DNA of 42,455 bases from contig JAMPGE010000014.1 of the NCBI GenBank assembly GCA_023664085.1, positions 1 through 42,455 of the forward strand. The letters are read 5' to 3'. A program made the translations under genes and the position numbers. Source of the stretch: Muribaculum sp. GTDB taxonomy: Bacteria; Bacteroidota; Bacteroidia; Bacteroidales; Muribaculaceae. The notes beneath the pieces are model-generated. The model was given only the letters and a program-made list of their open reading frames with translations, had not been told where the DNA came from and ran no database searches. Of the stretch, positions 1-7,276 are shown piece after piece (position 1 is the stretch's first letter; each line of letters opens with the position of its first letter).

Positions 1-14
1 GTCACTTACGGACA

Positions 15-44
15 CGAAAAAAGGGCCACTTAAAAGTGACCCTT
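15..44 (-). terminator. Rho-independent terminator of the tRNA operon
   Basis: Read on the minus strand, a 9-bp stem (AAGGGTCAC pairing with GTGGCCCTT, one G-U pair) closes a 6-nt loop and is followed by a run of six T. It lies 4 bases past the 3' end of tRNA-Lys, so it should end the Asn-Asn-Lys transcript. Confidence 0.8.
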
Positions 45-47
45 CTG

Positions 48-120
48 TGATCCGCGTGGGGCTCGAACCCACGACCCCAACATTAAAAGTGTTGTGCTCT
101 ACCAGCTGAGCTAGCGAATC
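48..120 (-). tRNA. tRNA-Lys (TTT)
   Basis: On the minus strand a full cloverleaf can be drawn. The acceptor arms GATTCGC and GCGGATC pair over 7 bp with one T-G wobble. The anticodon stem CAACA/TGTTG closes the loop CTTTTAA, giving anticodon TTT. The T-loop is TTCGAGC and the discriminator base is A. No CCA is encoded. It is the last of three tRNAs in a minus-strand operon that begins with two identical tRNA-Asn genes and ends at the hairpin at 15-44. Confidence 0.95.
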
Positions 121-160
121 ATCGTTGCTTCAAGGTGACTCTTTCACCCTAAAAGTTTTG

Positions 161-234
161 CGGCCTCACTAGGACTTGAACCTAGGACCCCCTGATTAAC
201 AGTCAGATGCTCTAACCAACTGAGCTATGAGGCC
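161..234 (-). tRNA. tRNA-Asn (GTT), copy 2
   Basis: Acceptor arms GGCCTCA/TGAGGCC pair perfectly. The anticodon stem TCTGA/TCAGG closes loop CTGTTAA, giving anticodon GTT. The T-stem CTAGG/CCTAG closes loop TTCAAGT. The discriminator is G, as is usual for tRNA-Asn. The sequence is identical to the copy at 278-351, a recent tandem duplication or gene conversion. Confidence 0.95.
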
Positions 235-277
235 TCGTTGTGATTGTAAATCTCCGACCTTAATCTTCGATTTTTTG

Positions 278-351
278 CGGCCTCACTAGGACTTGAACCT
301 AGGACCCCCTGATTAACAGTCAGATGCTCTAACCAACTGAGCTATGAGGCC
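278..351 (-). tRNA. tRNA-Asn (GTT), copy 1
   Basis: Identical over its whole length to the tRNA-Asn at 161-234, with the same GTT anticodon, and separated from it by 43 bp. It is the promoter-proximal gene of the Asn-Asn-Lys operon; the consensus promoter lies at 452-482. Confidence 0.95.
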
Positions 352-766
352 TTTTTACTTTTTATATTGATGGCTCGGCTTAATTATTAATTTTCCTTAA
401 CAACCAAAGCTTCCATCCTGCTTTCTCCCGGTCTCTCCCGGAATTGCGATGCAAAGTTAGTAACTTTTTTCCAACTGACAAAATTTTATCAAGAAAAATT
501 TGCGCTTTTTTTTATTTTTTTATCACCCCTTTTCCTTCTATGTTAGCTTTACTACACTATTTCAATTAATTAAAATTCGTTTCTCAATATCACTTTTTTG
601 AATTGCAATGCAAACTTTTTCCAATCCTATTTGTTTATAATTGTAGAGTTCTTTATTCTTAACTTCACAATATGTGTGAGTATTGTCCGGGATATACATT
701 TTGAATCTGGATTTTGTTATCCGTGTACATTCATCTTACGATTTCCCCTATAATTTTTTTCTTGCC
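352..766. other. AT-rich intergenic region
   Basis: This 415-bp stretch separates the divergent tRNA operon and the plus-strand membrane protein gene. It holds the tRNA promoter at 452-482 and a pyrimidine-rich stretch at about 410-440. A TTG-initiated upstream extension of the next reading frame (from 683) is possible. I see no other gene, repeat or clear plus-strand promoter. Confidence 0.5.
452..482 (-). promoter_or_regulatory. Bacteroidetes-type promoter of the tRNA operon
   Basis: On the minus strand the -33 box TTTG (482-479) is followed after 19 nt by the -7 box TAACTTTG (459-452). This fits the Bacteroides primary sigma factor consensus TTTG-N19/20-TAnnTTTG. Transcription should start near 445, giving a leader of about 95 nt before the first tRNA-Asn. 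Confidence 0.75.
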
Positions 767-1354
767 ATGAACGTTTCCGCTACTGTACTATCCGTAAATC
801 CAATGAAGACCTCAGCCGGAGTGCTTCATCCAGAATCTATGCTCAAACACATACCCCGTCGCAGAATCATCAAGACAGTGGCGTCTCAGGCAAATTCAAA
901 ATTGCGCGACTCTCTTAATATTTTATTTGGGGTGAATGGCCGAGTTTCTCCTGCCCGATCGTTTTCAATCTTAATTGTCCGCATTGCTTTCTCTGTCATT
1001 TTGGGATGCACTCCCCTTTTCATCCAGCCTTCCTTGCCGGTGTTTGGAGCGGAGGTTTGGTGGATTGCCGCCGTTGCTTTTCTTTTCGGCAGTTTTCTTC
1101 GTTTGATTTCCATGGCTTCTTGTCTATGGTTCGGATATTTTACGGCCTTTACATTTATCTCCACAGGAATACTCGACGGTTTCTCAGCTTGCGCGGCCAT
1201 TATTTCCTTTGGGTTATGCTTGTCAGGTCCGGGCAAATACAGCATCGATACCTTGCTGCGCAAATTGTTCCATTTCATTTTGTGCGATCGCCGCAGATCT
1301 GCCCGCAAAGCTTCTCGGCGCCTATCTTATAAAGCAATCCAATATGAGAGCTAA
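767..1354 (+). CDS. Putative DoxX-like small membrane protein
   Basis: A 195-aa protein if read from the ATG at 767; a TTG at 683 would add 28 residues with little hydrophobic or conserved character. About 45 polar N-terminal residues precede several hydrophobic segments: one beginning RSFSILIVRIAFSVILG, a long one around VWWIAAVAFLFGSFLRL, and one ending in LCLSGPGKYSIDTLL. The GPGxYSxD signature after the last helix is typical of DoxX-family membrane proteins in Bacteroidetes. The tail is very basic. The family's role is poorly defined. No ribosome-binding site or plus-strand promoter is evident, so expression and exact start are uncertain. Antisense frames over this region are less protein-like. 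Confidence 0.55.
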   Translation: MNVSATVLSVNPMKTSAGVLHPESMLKHIPRRRIIKTVASQANSKLRDSLNILFGVNGRVSPARSFSILIVRIAFSVILGCTPLFIQPSLPVFGAEVWWIAAVAFLFGSFLRLISMASCLWFGYFTAFTFISTGILDGFSACAAIISFGLCLSGPGKYSIDTLLRKLFHFILCDRRRSARKASRRLSYKAIQYES

Positions 1355-1395
1355 GGCCCCGCAAAAAACAGTATGAATCACAAAGATCACATACC

Positions 1396-1437
1396 GAAAA
1401 AAATACAGAGGAGAATTCAATACGAATTCTCCTCTGT
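1396..1437 (-). terminator. Terminator of rplU-rpmA
   Basis: A perfect inverted repeat, CAGAGGAGAATTC (1406-1418) and its complement (1424-1436), closes a 5-nt loop. It extends by one A-T pair and, on the minus strand, is followed by TATTTTTTTC. It sits 38-80 bp downstream of rpmA. The nearly perfect stem might also act on plus-strand transcripts from the DoxX-like gene, but the T run is on the minus side. Confidence 0.85.
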
Positions 1438-1473
1438 GGTTTCTATGCCGATAGTTTACGGCATCTGCCTGAG

Positions 1474-1734
1474 TCAGGCTTTGTGGGGCTCTACGTTGAT
1501 AAATTTGCGGCCCTCTTTGCCTGTGGTGAATACTACCACTCCGTCGATGAGGGCGAAAAGAGTATGATCCTTGCCCATACCAACGTTGAGGCCGGGGTGA
1601 TGCTGAGTGCCACGCTGACGCTTCAGAATGTTGCCGGCTTTGCAGTTGGATCCACCGGATATTTTTACACCGAGTCGTTTGCTTTCTGACTCACGGCCGT
1701 TCTTGGAACTGCCGACACCTTTTTTATGTGCCAT
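1474..1734 (-). CDS. rpmA: 50S ribosomal protein L27
   Basis: An 86-aa protein of normal L27 length. It begins [20 protein letters not shown] and carries the conserved GG(S)[27 protein letters not shown] block. L27 lies at the peptidyl-transferase centre of the large subunit. The N-terminus starts directly with the mature AHKK form and lacks the extra cleavable leader found in Firmicutes L27. It follows rplU by 14 bp in the usual rplU-rpmA order and ends before a strong hairpin terminator. Confidence 0.98.
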   Translation of the reverse strand: MAHKKGVGSSKNGRESESKRLGVKISGGSNCKAGNILKRQRGTQHHPGLNVGMGKDHTLFALIDGVVVFTTGKEGRKFINVEPHKA

Positions 1735-1748
1735 ATCTTTCCGGTTGT

Positions 1749-2072
1749 TTAAGCTTTTACAATTTCTTTAATCATCACTTTGGTAAACTGCTGGCGATGG
1801 CCGTTTTTACGACGATAGCCTTTGCGACGTTTTTTCTTGAAAACGATCACTTTTTCTCCCTTTACCAGAGGGATAAGCACTTCACCATTCACTTTGGCAC
1901 CTTCCACGGCAGGTGCACCGACTGTTACGTCGCCGTCGGCATCCAGAAGAAGCACTTTGTCGAAGCATACTGCATCGCCTTCCTTCACTTCTTCGCCGAG
2001 GTGATGAACATACAGATATTTGCCGGCTTCGGCCTTAAACTGCTGTCCTTTAATTTCTACGATAGCGTACAT
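1749..2072 (-). CDS. rplU: 50S ribosomal protein L21
   Basis: A 107-aa protein with the L21 start [19 protein letters not shown] and the basic [19 protein letters not shown] segment that binds 23S rRNA. It is first in the rplU-rpmA operon, 14 bp ahead of rpmA. A promoter-like pair at 2166-2197 would give a leader of roughly 90 nt. That leader includes a GCGC-AAA-GCGC mini-hairpin, which could allow ribosomal-protein autoregulation, but nothing in it matches a leader I know. Confidence 0.98.
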   Translation of the reverse strand: MYAIVEIKGQQFKAEAGKYLYVHHLGEEVKEGDAVCFDKVLLLDADGDVTVGAPAVEGAKVNGEVLIPLVKGEKVIVFKKKRRKGYRRKNGHRQQFTKVMIKEIVKA

Positions 2073-2165
2073 TTTTACTTTTAATGTAGTTTATATGAGT
2101 CCGTTGGGCGAGCGATACGCGCTTTGCGCCGCCGCTTCTTTACTTGCCTTGGCGGAATTATCACG

Positions 2166-2197
2166 CAAAATTAATATTTTTATCTTTCCGCCGCAAG
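2166..2197 (-). promoter_or_regulatory. Predicted rplU promoter
   Basis: On the minus strand, CTTG (2197-2194) lies 20 nt ahead of TAATTTTG (2173-2166), a full match to the TAnnTTTG -7 box with a one-base-off -33 box. It lies within and at the 3' edge of the upstream DUF6048 coding sequence, so rplU can be transcribed independently of the operon before it. Confidence 0.6.
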
Positions 2198-3166
2198 TTT
2201 TTGAGTGATTTTTTTCACCGCTTCGTTGCATTTCCCGCTCGGCAGGCTCCATATCAGGCTGAAGGTGACCCGCAGCGGGGAGCTGGTGCCGTAGCCGGGT
2301 ATAAACCACGGATTGCCTCCGGGATTCATTTCACCGGCCTTAACCTTCTGCCACGTATGGATCTTGAAATGGTATCGGAGGGTCCATCCCATGGAAAAAT
2401 TGCGGTATATCTTCACCTTTAACCCCCCCACGGCTTCTCCGTAGAAAGAGCTGGCGCTCTGGTTGAGGATGTCGTAGTGTTGTGTTTGCTGCCAATAGCC
2501 GTTGGTCACACTTATATCGGTGATGTCGTATTTATATGTGGAGAATCCGGCCCTTAGTCCCACAAAAGCCTGATAATCCGGCTTACTCTTGTAGAGGAAG
2601 TTATAATCCATACCCAGTTTAACGTATGGGGCAGCCTTGGCTTTGTAGTGAAAATTACCGTCTTCAGGATGATCGCTGCCCATTCCTACTCCCACTTCTA
2701 TTGTCGGGAAAAACCAATTGCGAATGGATACGTTGGCCCACAAGTCAAAACTTCCGTGTTTCTGTCCTGCGGCCATGAGCACTGCATCAGCGAAGTTCAG
2801 ACCTATATTCACTCCGCAATAAGCCGGATATGGCGAGCGTGCGGCGGGTGCCTTTACTGTGTCGAGATCGGTAAGAAACATTATCGGCTCCTCCAGAGGA
2901 TTTCCATGCCTGTCGTAATAATGAAGGGTAGGTCCGGCGGGTTTTGCACGGTCTATATCCACCGGCGTGATGGATCCCCTGCGGGACCCTTTACCAATGG
3001 TTTCAGCGCGCAGAGTATCCGCCGCCACACTGTCTGCGGACGTAATCTCAGGCTTGCGCATCTCGGTCTGCGGTGTGGCGGAAGATGTGGCGGAAGCTGA
3101 CATTACTACCAATATCGGCACCATGGCTATAATCAATAGCAATCGGTTACTCTTGATTCTCATCAT
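2180..3166 (-). CDS. DUF6048 family protein, predicted outer-membrane beta-barrel
   Basis: A 328-aa protein with an N-terminal signal peptide (hydrophobic stretch LLLIIAMVPILVVM), a low-complexity linker of about 80 residues, and a C-terminal half of alternating aromatic/polar strands (ANVSIRNWFFPTIEVGVGMG, AAPYVKLGMDYNFLY). That half suggests a small beta-barrel ending in VTFSLIWSLP. From memory it matches the Bacteroidales DUF6048 family, which is normally encoded beside a DUF6452 lipoprotein as here. The start overlaps the upstream gene by 20 bp, implying translational coupling. The function is unknown. Confidence 0.75.
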   Translation of the reverse strand: MMRIKSNRLLLIIAMVPILVVMSASATSSATPQTEMRKPEITSADSVAADTLRAETIGKGSRRGSITPVDIDRAKPAGPTLHYYDRHGNPLEEPIMFLTDLDTVKAPAARSPYPAYCGVNIGLNFADAVLMAAGQKHGSFDLWANVSIRNWFFPTIEVGVGMGSDHPEDGNFHYKAKAAPYVKLGMDYNFLYKSKPDYQAFVGLRAGFSTYKYDITDISVTNGYWQQTQHYDILNQSASSFYGEAVGGLKVKIYRNFSMGWTLRYHFKIHTWQKVKAGEMNPGGNPWFIPGYGTSSPLRVTFSLIWSLPSGKCNEAVKKITQKLAAER

Positions 3167-3704
3167 ATTTGAAGTAAATATGGATGTTTTGCACGGCGAT
3201 GTTGGTGATATGGCCGTCCGGACATGTCACGGAATCTATTCTCTCCGAAGTATGCTCGATTCCAGACAGATTAAAGTTTACTGTAGCGCCACATTCACTG
3301 CTTACGAAAAAAGGCTGGCGGATGTAGTGAAACGTTACTGTGTCCCGTCCCCCGCCTTCCGGATATTCGAAAATATAGCTTGTAGTATCTTCATCGAGGT
3401 TGAAAGGCAGATACAGTTGGGTCAGGGTCGATGATCCGGTGGAAAGCACACTGTCGCCCGGGGCTCCGATCGCGCGAACCCTCATGCCGGATACTCTCAT
3501 CACTTCCGGATTGATCGTGGAGGTATAGAATCCGGCCAACGGAAGCGCGCTGCCGTTTTCGAGACATTCCGAAGAATTGCATCCCGATGTTGTTATGAGC
3601 AAGCAGACCGAGAGCAGAAGCGCGACGCATATCTTTTTTCCTCCCGACGATGATCCGTACCCATACCCGAACCGTCCGAAATCCATATCACGAAATCTTA
3701 TCAT
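3147..3704 (-). CDS. DUF6452 family lipoprotein
   Basis: A 185-aa predicted lipoprotein. A long glycine-rich n-region precedes a hydrophobic core and the lipobox ITTSGC, with the lipidated Cys at 42. A second ATG at codon 7 would shorten the unusual N-terminus and may be the true start. The mature part is beta-rich, with motifs such as YTSTINPE and TLTQLYLPFNLDEDTTSYIF that fit DUF6452 as I remember it. It lies 25 bp after a GT2 glycosyltransferase and overlaps the DUF6048 gene, so these three form one operon. The paired DUF6452/DUF6048 proteins probably act together in the outer membrane, but no activity is known to me. Confidence 0.75.
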   Translation of the reverse strand: MIRFRDMDFGRFGYGYGSSSGGKKICVALLLSVCLLITTSGCNSSECLENGSALPLAGFYTSTINPEVMRVSGMRVRAIGAPGDSVLSTGSSTLTQLYLPFNLDEDTTSYIFEYPEGGGRDTVTFHYIRQPFFVSSECGATVNFNLSGIEHTSERIDSVTCPDGHITNIAVQNIHIYFKYDENQE

Positions 3705-3729
3705 GGAAGCAACCCTAACCTTTTGAAAA

Positions 3730-4680
3730 TCAAAATTCCTCCGCTATCAGGTAATGGTTACGCTCCGGTGAATTTCGGGTAATCAGTTCTCCCACAAAGC
3801 CGGTGAGGAAAAACTGAAGGCCCATCACCATGGCGGCCAGCGCCAGATAGAAGTACACGGAGTTTGTTACGTAGAAATAGTAACTATCGCTACACATACT
3901 TACAATCTTTAGAATCAACACCACAAGCACTGCTATAAAACCAATGGCAAACATCAGGGAGCCGAGAAGCCCGAAGATATGCATGGGTTTGATGCCGAAT
4001 TTCGACTGAAACCATAGTGTGGCCAGATCCAAATATCCGTTTACAAACCTATCAAGACCGAATTTGGTAGTGCCGTATTTTCTGGCCTGATGGTGCACTA
4101 CCTTTTCTCCGATTTTCTTATATCCCGCGTTCTTTGCCAGATAAGGTATATACCGGTGCATATCGCCGTATACCTCAATATGTTTTACCACGGCTTTGCG
4201 ATAAGCCTTGAGTCCGCAATTGAAGTCGTGAAGATTCTTTATTCCACTCACCTTTCGGGCCGTAGCATTGAAAAGTTTCGTAGGAATGGTCTTCGACAAG
4301 GGGTCATAGCGTTTCTTTTTCCAGCCCGACACTAAGTCATAGCCCTCTTCTGTGATCATCCGGTAAAGTTCCGGGATCTCGTCCGGGGAATCCTGCAGAT
4401 CTGCATCCATTGTGATCACCACGTCGCCCTGAGCTTTGCGGAATCCCTCGTTAAGGGCCGGAGACTTTCCGTAATTGCGGGCAAAAGCAATGGAATGGAT
4501 GGCCGGATTGGAGGCTGCCAGATTATGAATCACGTCTTGCGATGAATCGGATGATCCGTCGTTTACAAAAATGATCTCATAGGTAAAACCATTTGCTGCC
4601 ATCACCCGTTCGATCCAGGCCGTAAGTTCGGGCAATGATTCTTCCTCATTGAAGAGTGGTATTACTACAGATATATCCAT
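3730..4680 (-). CDS. GT2 glycosyltransferase, DPM1/GtrB-like, membrane anchored
   Basis: A 316-aa protein from the ATG at 4680. Upstream in-frame codons exist but encode no conserved sequence, and MDISVVIPLFNEEESLPEL is the standard family start. The GT-A domain has the nucleotide-binding VNDGSSDSS (residues 39-47) and the metal-binding DAD at 92-94 in VITMDADLQDSP. Two C-terminal transmembrane segments (about 240-270 and 280-310) fit the polyprenyl-phosphate glycosyltransferase group (DPM1, GtrB, ArnC). It likely moves a sugar from a nucleotide donor to undecaprenyl phosphate on the inner face of the inner membrane; the sugar cannot be read from sequence. It heads the operon with the DUF6452 and DUF6048 genes. 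Confidence 0.9.
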   Translation of the reverse strand: MDISVVIPLFNEEESLPELTAWIERVMAANGFTYEIIFVNDGSSDSSQDVIHNLAASNPAIHSIAFARNYGKSPALNEGFRKAQGDVVITMDADLQDSPDEIPELYRMITEEGYDLVSGWKKKRYDPLSKTIPTKLFNATARKVSGIKNLHDFNCGLKAYRKAVVKHIEVYGDMHRYIPYLAKNAGYKKIGEKVVHHQARKYGTTKFGLDRFVNGYLDLATLWFQSKFGIKPMHIFGLLGSLMFAIGFIAVLVVLILKIVSMCSDSYYFYVTNSVYFYLALAAMVMGLQFFLTGFVGELITRNSPERNHYLIAEEF

Positions 4681-4796
4681 TGTCAATAAAATTCGTTTAT
4701 CGAATACCGTCTGCGATTCACAGAAGTACAAATAAAGTATATATTGGCGTAAACGCCGATAAGTCAACAGTCAACCTATCTCTCTTTTCTCGTCTC

Positions 4797-4813
4797 TCTT
4801 ACCTCTTACCTCT
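4797..4813. repeat. Left part of a heptamer tandem tract (TCTTACC)
   Basis: Two complete TCTTACC units and a partial third stop abruptly where the palindromic element begins at 4814. The tract resumes at 4962 on the other side, suggesting that the element was inserted into a pre-existing tract. Confidence 0.6.
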
Positions 4814-4959
4814 AATGTCGCTAAAATAAGGGTTCTCACAACATCGCCTCTTCGAGGCTCAGTTTGCTTATCTTACTGGTCCCCAGACTAAAGTCTGGGG
4901 TTAACCACGAATATCGCCTCTACGAGGCGATCCCCGACGGTACTTAATTTAGTGACATT
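4814..4959. mobile_element. MITE/REPIN-like palindromic element, 146 bp
   Basis: The ends are 17-bp inverted repeats: AATGTCGCTAAAATAAG at 4814-4830 and the complement of AATGTCACTAAATTAAG at 4943-4959 (15 of 17 match). Inside are two direct copies of ATCGCCTCTWCGAGGC (4843-4858 and 4913-4928), each forming a hairpin. They flank the palindrome CCCCAGACTAAAGTCTGGGG (4881-4900). There is no open reading frame. The structure resembles a non-autonomous element or REP-type doublet; no transposase is in the window. It lies between the GT2 gene and the 3' end of bioB. Confidence 0.6.
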
Positions 4960-4961
4960 AC

Positions 4962-4989
4962 TCTTACCTCTTAGCTCTCACCTCTCACC
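4962..4989. repeat. Right part of the heptamer tract (TCTYACC x4)
   Basis: Four consecutive 7-bp units: TCTTACC, TCTTAGC, TCTCACC, TCTCACC. The same unit recurs at 31861-31916. It ends 9 bp before the bioB stop codon. Confidence 0.7.
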
Positions 4990-4998
4990 ACTTCTCCC

Positions 4999-5958
4999 TC
5001 AGAACTTAAGGCCGGCCTCGGTGAAGAGTTGTCTGTCTTCATCCACGGTGTTGCTTACTGTAGTGAGCATGTCGCCCATAAGCACTCCGCTCATGCCGCC
5101 GCGCATTATTCTTAGCTGGGAGTCGTGGCCCAGACGCAACCGGCCTCCCGCGAAGCGTATGGCTTTACGCGGAAGAATAAATCTGAAGAGTGCAACGGTT
5201 CGGACTATCTCTTCTTCTGAGATGGGCGGAGTGTCCTCAAGCGGAGTGCCGGGTATGGCATTGAGAATATTGATGGGCACGGAATCCACATCCAGATCGG
5301 CAAGTTCGAATGCAAAGTCTATACGCTGAGCCATAGACTCTCCCATGCCGATGATACCACCGGAGCATACGTCCAGCCCTGCTTCACGGGCTGCCCGTAT
5401 GGTTGCCCGCTTATCATCCGGAGTATGTGTGGAGCAAAGTGTGCGGAAATGAGCGGACGAAGTCTCCATGTTGCAATGGTATCTTTTTACACCCGCCTCC
5501 TTCAGCTTCATCATCTCATCTTTGCCGAGAAGTCCCATGGAAGCACACAGGTAAAGATCGGTCGTTTCCGCCAGATGCTTGATCTGGGTGCAGAATCTGT
5601 CAAGATCCTTGCCCGATACTTTGCGGCCGCTGGTCACCAGAGAGAAGCGCTTTATGCCCGCTTCCATGTTTCTGCGGGCTGCTTCCTTCACATCCTTATC
5701 CGGCAAAAAATTGTAAGTGTCGCAACCTGTGGTATATTTCGCAGCCTGCGCACACCATTTGCAGTCTTCTCCACACTTGCCGCTGCGGGCATTTACTATG
5801 GAGCACGAGTCTACTTCATCGCCAACAAAACGGGCTCTGATCTCATCGGCAGCGTCGCAGAGGGCGTCGAGATTTTCATAGTCGGCAAGATAATCGGCTT
5901 CTTCACGGGTGATACTGCCCCCGCTTAGCACCTTTTGTTTGATTTCGCTCAATTCCAT
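4999..5958 (-). CDS. bioB: Biotin synthase
   Basis: A 319-aa radical-SAM enzyme that inserts sulfur into dethiobiotin, the last step of biotin synthesis. The radical-SAM cluster motif CxxxCxxC is at Cys62, Cys66 and Cys69 (KCGEDCKWCAQ). Family blocks RYHCNMETS, CSGGIIGMGES and PINILNAIPGTPLE are all present, and the length is normal. It stands alone with no other bio genes in view and is divergent from the choloylglycine hydrolase. The -7 box ends only 5 bp before the ATG, so the mRNA may be leaderless or nearly so. Confidence 0.97.
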   Translation of the reverse strand: MELSEIKQKVLSGGSITREEADYLADYENLDALCDAADEIRARFVGDEVDSCSIVNARSGKCGEDCKWCAQAAKYTTGCDTYNFLPDKDVKEAARRNMEAGIKRFSLVTSGRKVSGKDLDRFCTQIKHLAETTDLYLCASMGLLGKDEMMKLKEAGVKRYHCNMETSSAHFRTLCSTHTPDDKRATIRAAREAGLDVCSGGIIGMGESMAQRIDFAFELADLDVDSVPINILNAIPGTPLEDTPPISEEEIVRTVALFRFILPRKAIRFAGGRLRLGHDSQLRIMRGGMSGVLMGDMLTTVSNTVDEDRQLFTEAGLKF

Positions 5959-5962
5959 AGCG

Positions 5963-5994
5963 CAAAGTTAGTCAGAATTACCGAATTGAACAAG
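5963..5994 (-). promoter_or_regulatory. Predicted bioB promoter
   Basis: Minus strand: CTTG (5994-5991), 20-nt spacer, TAACTTTG (5970-5963). The -7 box is a perfect match. Transcription would start within a few bases of the bioB ATG at 5958. I see no obvious BirA-type operator around it. Confidence 0.6.
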
Positions 5995-6065
5995 AGTATG
6001 CTTCTCAGTGTTGATTAAAGTGTAAGAGAATGTCTTTCTCAGAAATCAAAACAAAATATTCTGCT

Positions 6066-7109
6066 ATGAAAACGATTAAAATGATTGCCGCCGCCACTGT
6101 CGCCGGGCTGTCCATGCTGGCCACCCCATCTGCCGGGGCCTGCTCACGGGTGCTTTACGAGGGTCTTGACTCTCTATATATTGTTGGCCGCTCGCTTGAT
6201 TGGCGCACTCCGATCCCCACAAATCTTTACGTATATCCGGCCGGAATGGCCAAAGTCGGTTCCGATACTCCCAACGCTGTCTCTTGGACTTCACGCTACG
6301 GCTCCGTATATGCCGTAGGCTATGATGGAGGCATCACAGAAGGTATGAACGAAAAGGGGCTTGTGGTAAACGGTCTTTTCTGCAAGGGCACTGTGTATGA
6401 CGGATCGGAGGATTCCGGCAAACCTTCAATGAGTCTGGCAATGTTTGTAGGCTGGCTGCTTGATCTCAACGCCACCACCGATGAAGTGGTGGAGGTGCTT
6501 AAGAAACATGATTTCGCAATAATGTCGTCCACCTTCGACGGGGGCACCGTCTCCGCTCTTCACTGGGGCGTGACAGACGCTTCCGGCAAAAGCGTGATAT
6601 TCGAATTTGACCATGGCAAAATCAATATTTATGACATGGGCAACTATCGGGCCATGACCAACGATCCCAACTGGCCGCAAATGGCTGCCATTATAGATTA
6701 TTGGGAGAAAATCGGCGGCACACATGCTCTGCCGGGCACAATGTCATCGCCAGACCGCTGCGTACGTGCTAATTTCTTCGCTCATCACGTGAAGCCTGTG
6801 GCCGATATGCTCGAAGGGATGATGATCACACGCAGCATCGTGGCCGACGTCTCCGTGCCATATTCCTACACCGTGGAGGGTGAGCCCAACTTGTCGTCGA
6901 CTCAGTGGCGCTCGTATGCCGATCTGCGTGATCTCGTATATGGCTTCGAAATGGTGACCCAGCCCGGGGTGCTGTGGATTGATCTTAACAAATGCGATCT
7001 ACGCCCGGGTGCTAAAGTAATGAAACTCGACACGTCGACCACCACCGGACTGTGTGGCGAGGCCAACAAACATCTCAAAAAGTCCGAACCTTTCAAGCCA
7101 ATGTACTGA
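6066..7109 (+). CDS. Choloylglycine hydrolase family protein (bile salt hydrolase / penicillin V acylase-like)
   Basis: A 347-aa secreted Ntn-hydrolase from the ATG at 6066; an earlier in-frame ATG at 6030 would place 12 extra residues before the signal peptide. The signal peptide is predicted to be cut after SAGA, exposing Cys26 as the N-terminal nucleophile. Conserved positions line up with known family members: Arg42 and Asp45 (GRSLDW), Asn102, Asn199 (TNDPNW) and Arg231/234. These enzymes hydrolyse linear amide bonds of conjugated bile salts, penicillin V or N-acyl homoserine lactones, probably in the periplasm. The substrate cannot be decided here, although the overall pattern is that of gut Bacteroides enzymes. 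The gene is monocistronic and ends before a bidirectional terminator. Confidence 0.9.
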   Translation: MKTIKMIAAATVAGLSMLATPSAGACSRVLYEGLDSLYIVGRSLDWRTPIPTNLYVYPAGMAKVGSDTPNAVSWTSRYGSVYAVGYDGGITEGMNEKGLVVNGLFCKGTVYDGSEDSGKPSMSLAMFVGWLLDLNATTDEVVEVLKKHDFAIMSSTFDGGTVSALHWGVTDASGKSVIFEFDHGKINIYDMGNYRAMTNDPNWPQMAAIIDYWEKIGGTHALPGTMSSPDRCVRANFFAHHVKPVADMLEGMMITRSIVADVSVPYSYTVEGEPNLSSTQWRSYADLRDLVYGFEMVTQPGVLWIDLNKCDLRPGAKVMKLDTSTTTGLCGEANKHLKKSEPFKPMY

Positions 7110-7112
7110 CAC

Positions 7113-7160
7113 AATAAGGAATAAGGAAGCAGGAATTAGGAATAATGTCATTAACTTAAG
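7113..7160 (+). repeat. AATNAGG heptamer tract joined to a 17-bp AATGTC motif
   Basis: Four tandem 7-mers (AATAAGG, AATAAGG, AAGCAGG, AATTAGG; 7113-7140) are followed by AAT and then AATGTCATTAACTTAAG (7144-7160). The latter differs at two of 17 positions from AATGTCACTAAATTAAG, the right end of the element at 4814-4959. In both places a purine-rich heptamer tract lies directly before the motif, in the same orientation. Confidence 0.65.
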
Positions 7161-7225
7161 AATTGTCGGAGTTCGCTCAGAAGATTGTCAAATACCGATC
7201 GGCTCTCTCTCCTCTTTTTTAAACT

Positions 7226-7260
7226 AAAAAAAAGCGCATCTTTTCAGATGCGCTTTTTCT
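7226..7260. terminator. Bidirectional terminator between convergent genes
   Basis: A stem AGCGCATCT/AGATGCGCT around the loop TTTC extends through A/T runs on both sides (7229-7241 pairs with 7246-7258). T runs follow the stem on either strand. It serves the hydrolase gene (plus) and the T9SS-tailed protein gene (minus). Confidence 0.9.
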
Positions 7261-7276
7261 ATTGTATCCTGCTGGA

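Noticed and set aside
886..1308. Minus-strand open frame overlapping the DoxX-like gene
   Set aside because: It is rich in Arg/Lys with no family pattern, whereas the plus frame has helices and the GPGxYSxD motif.
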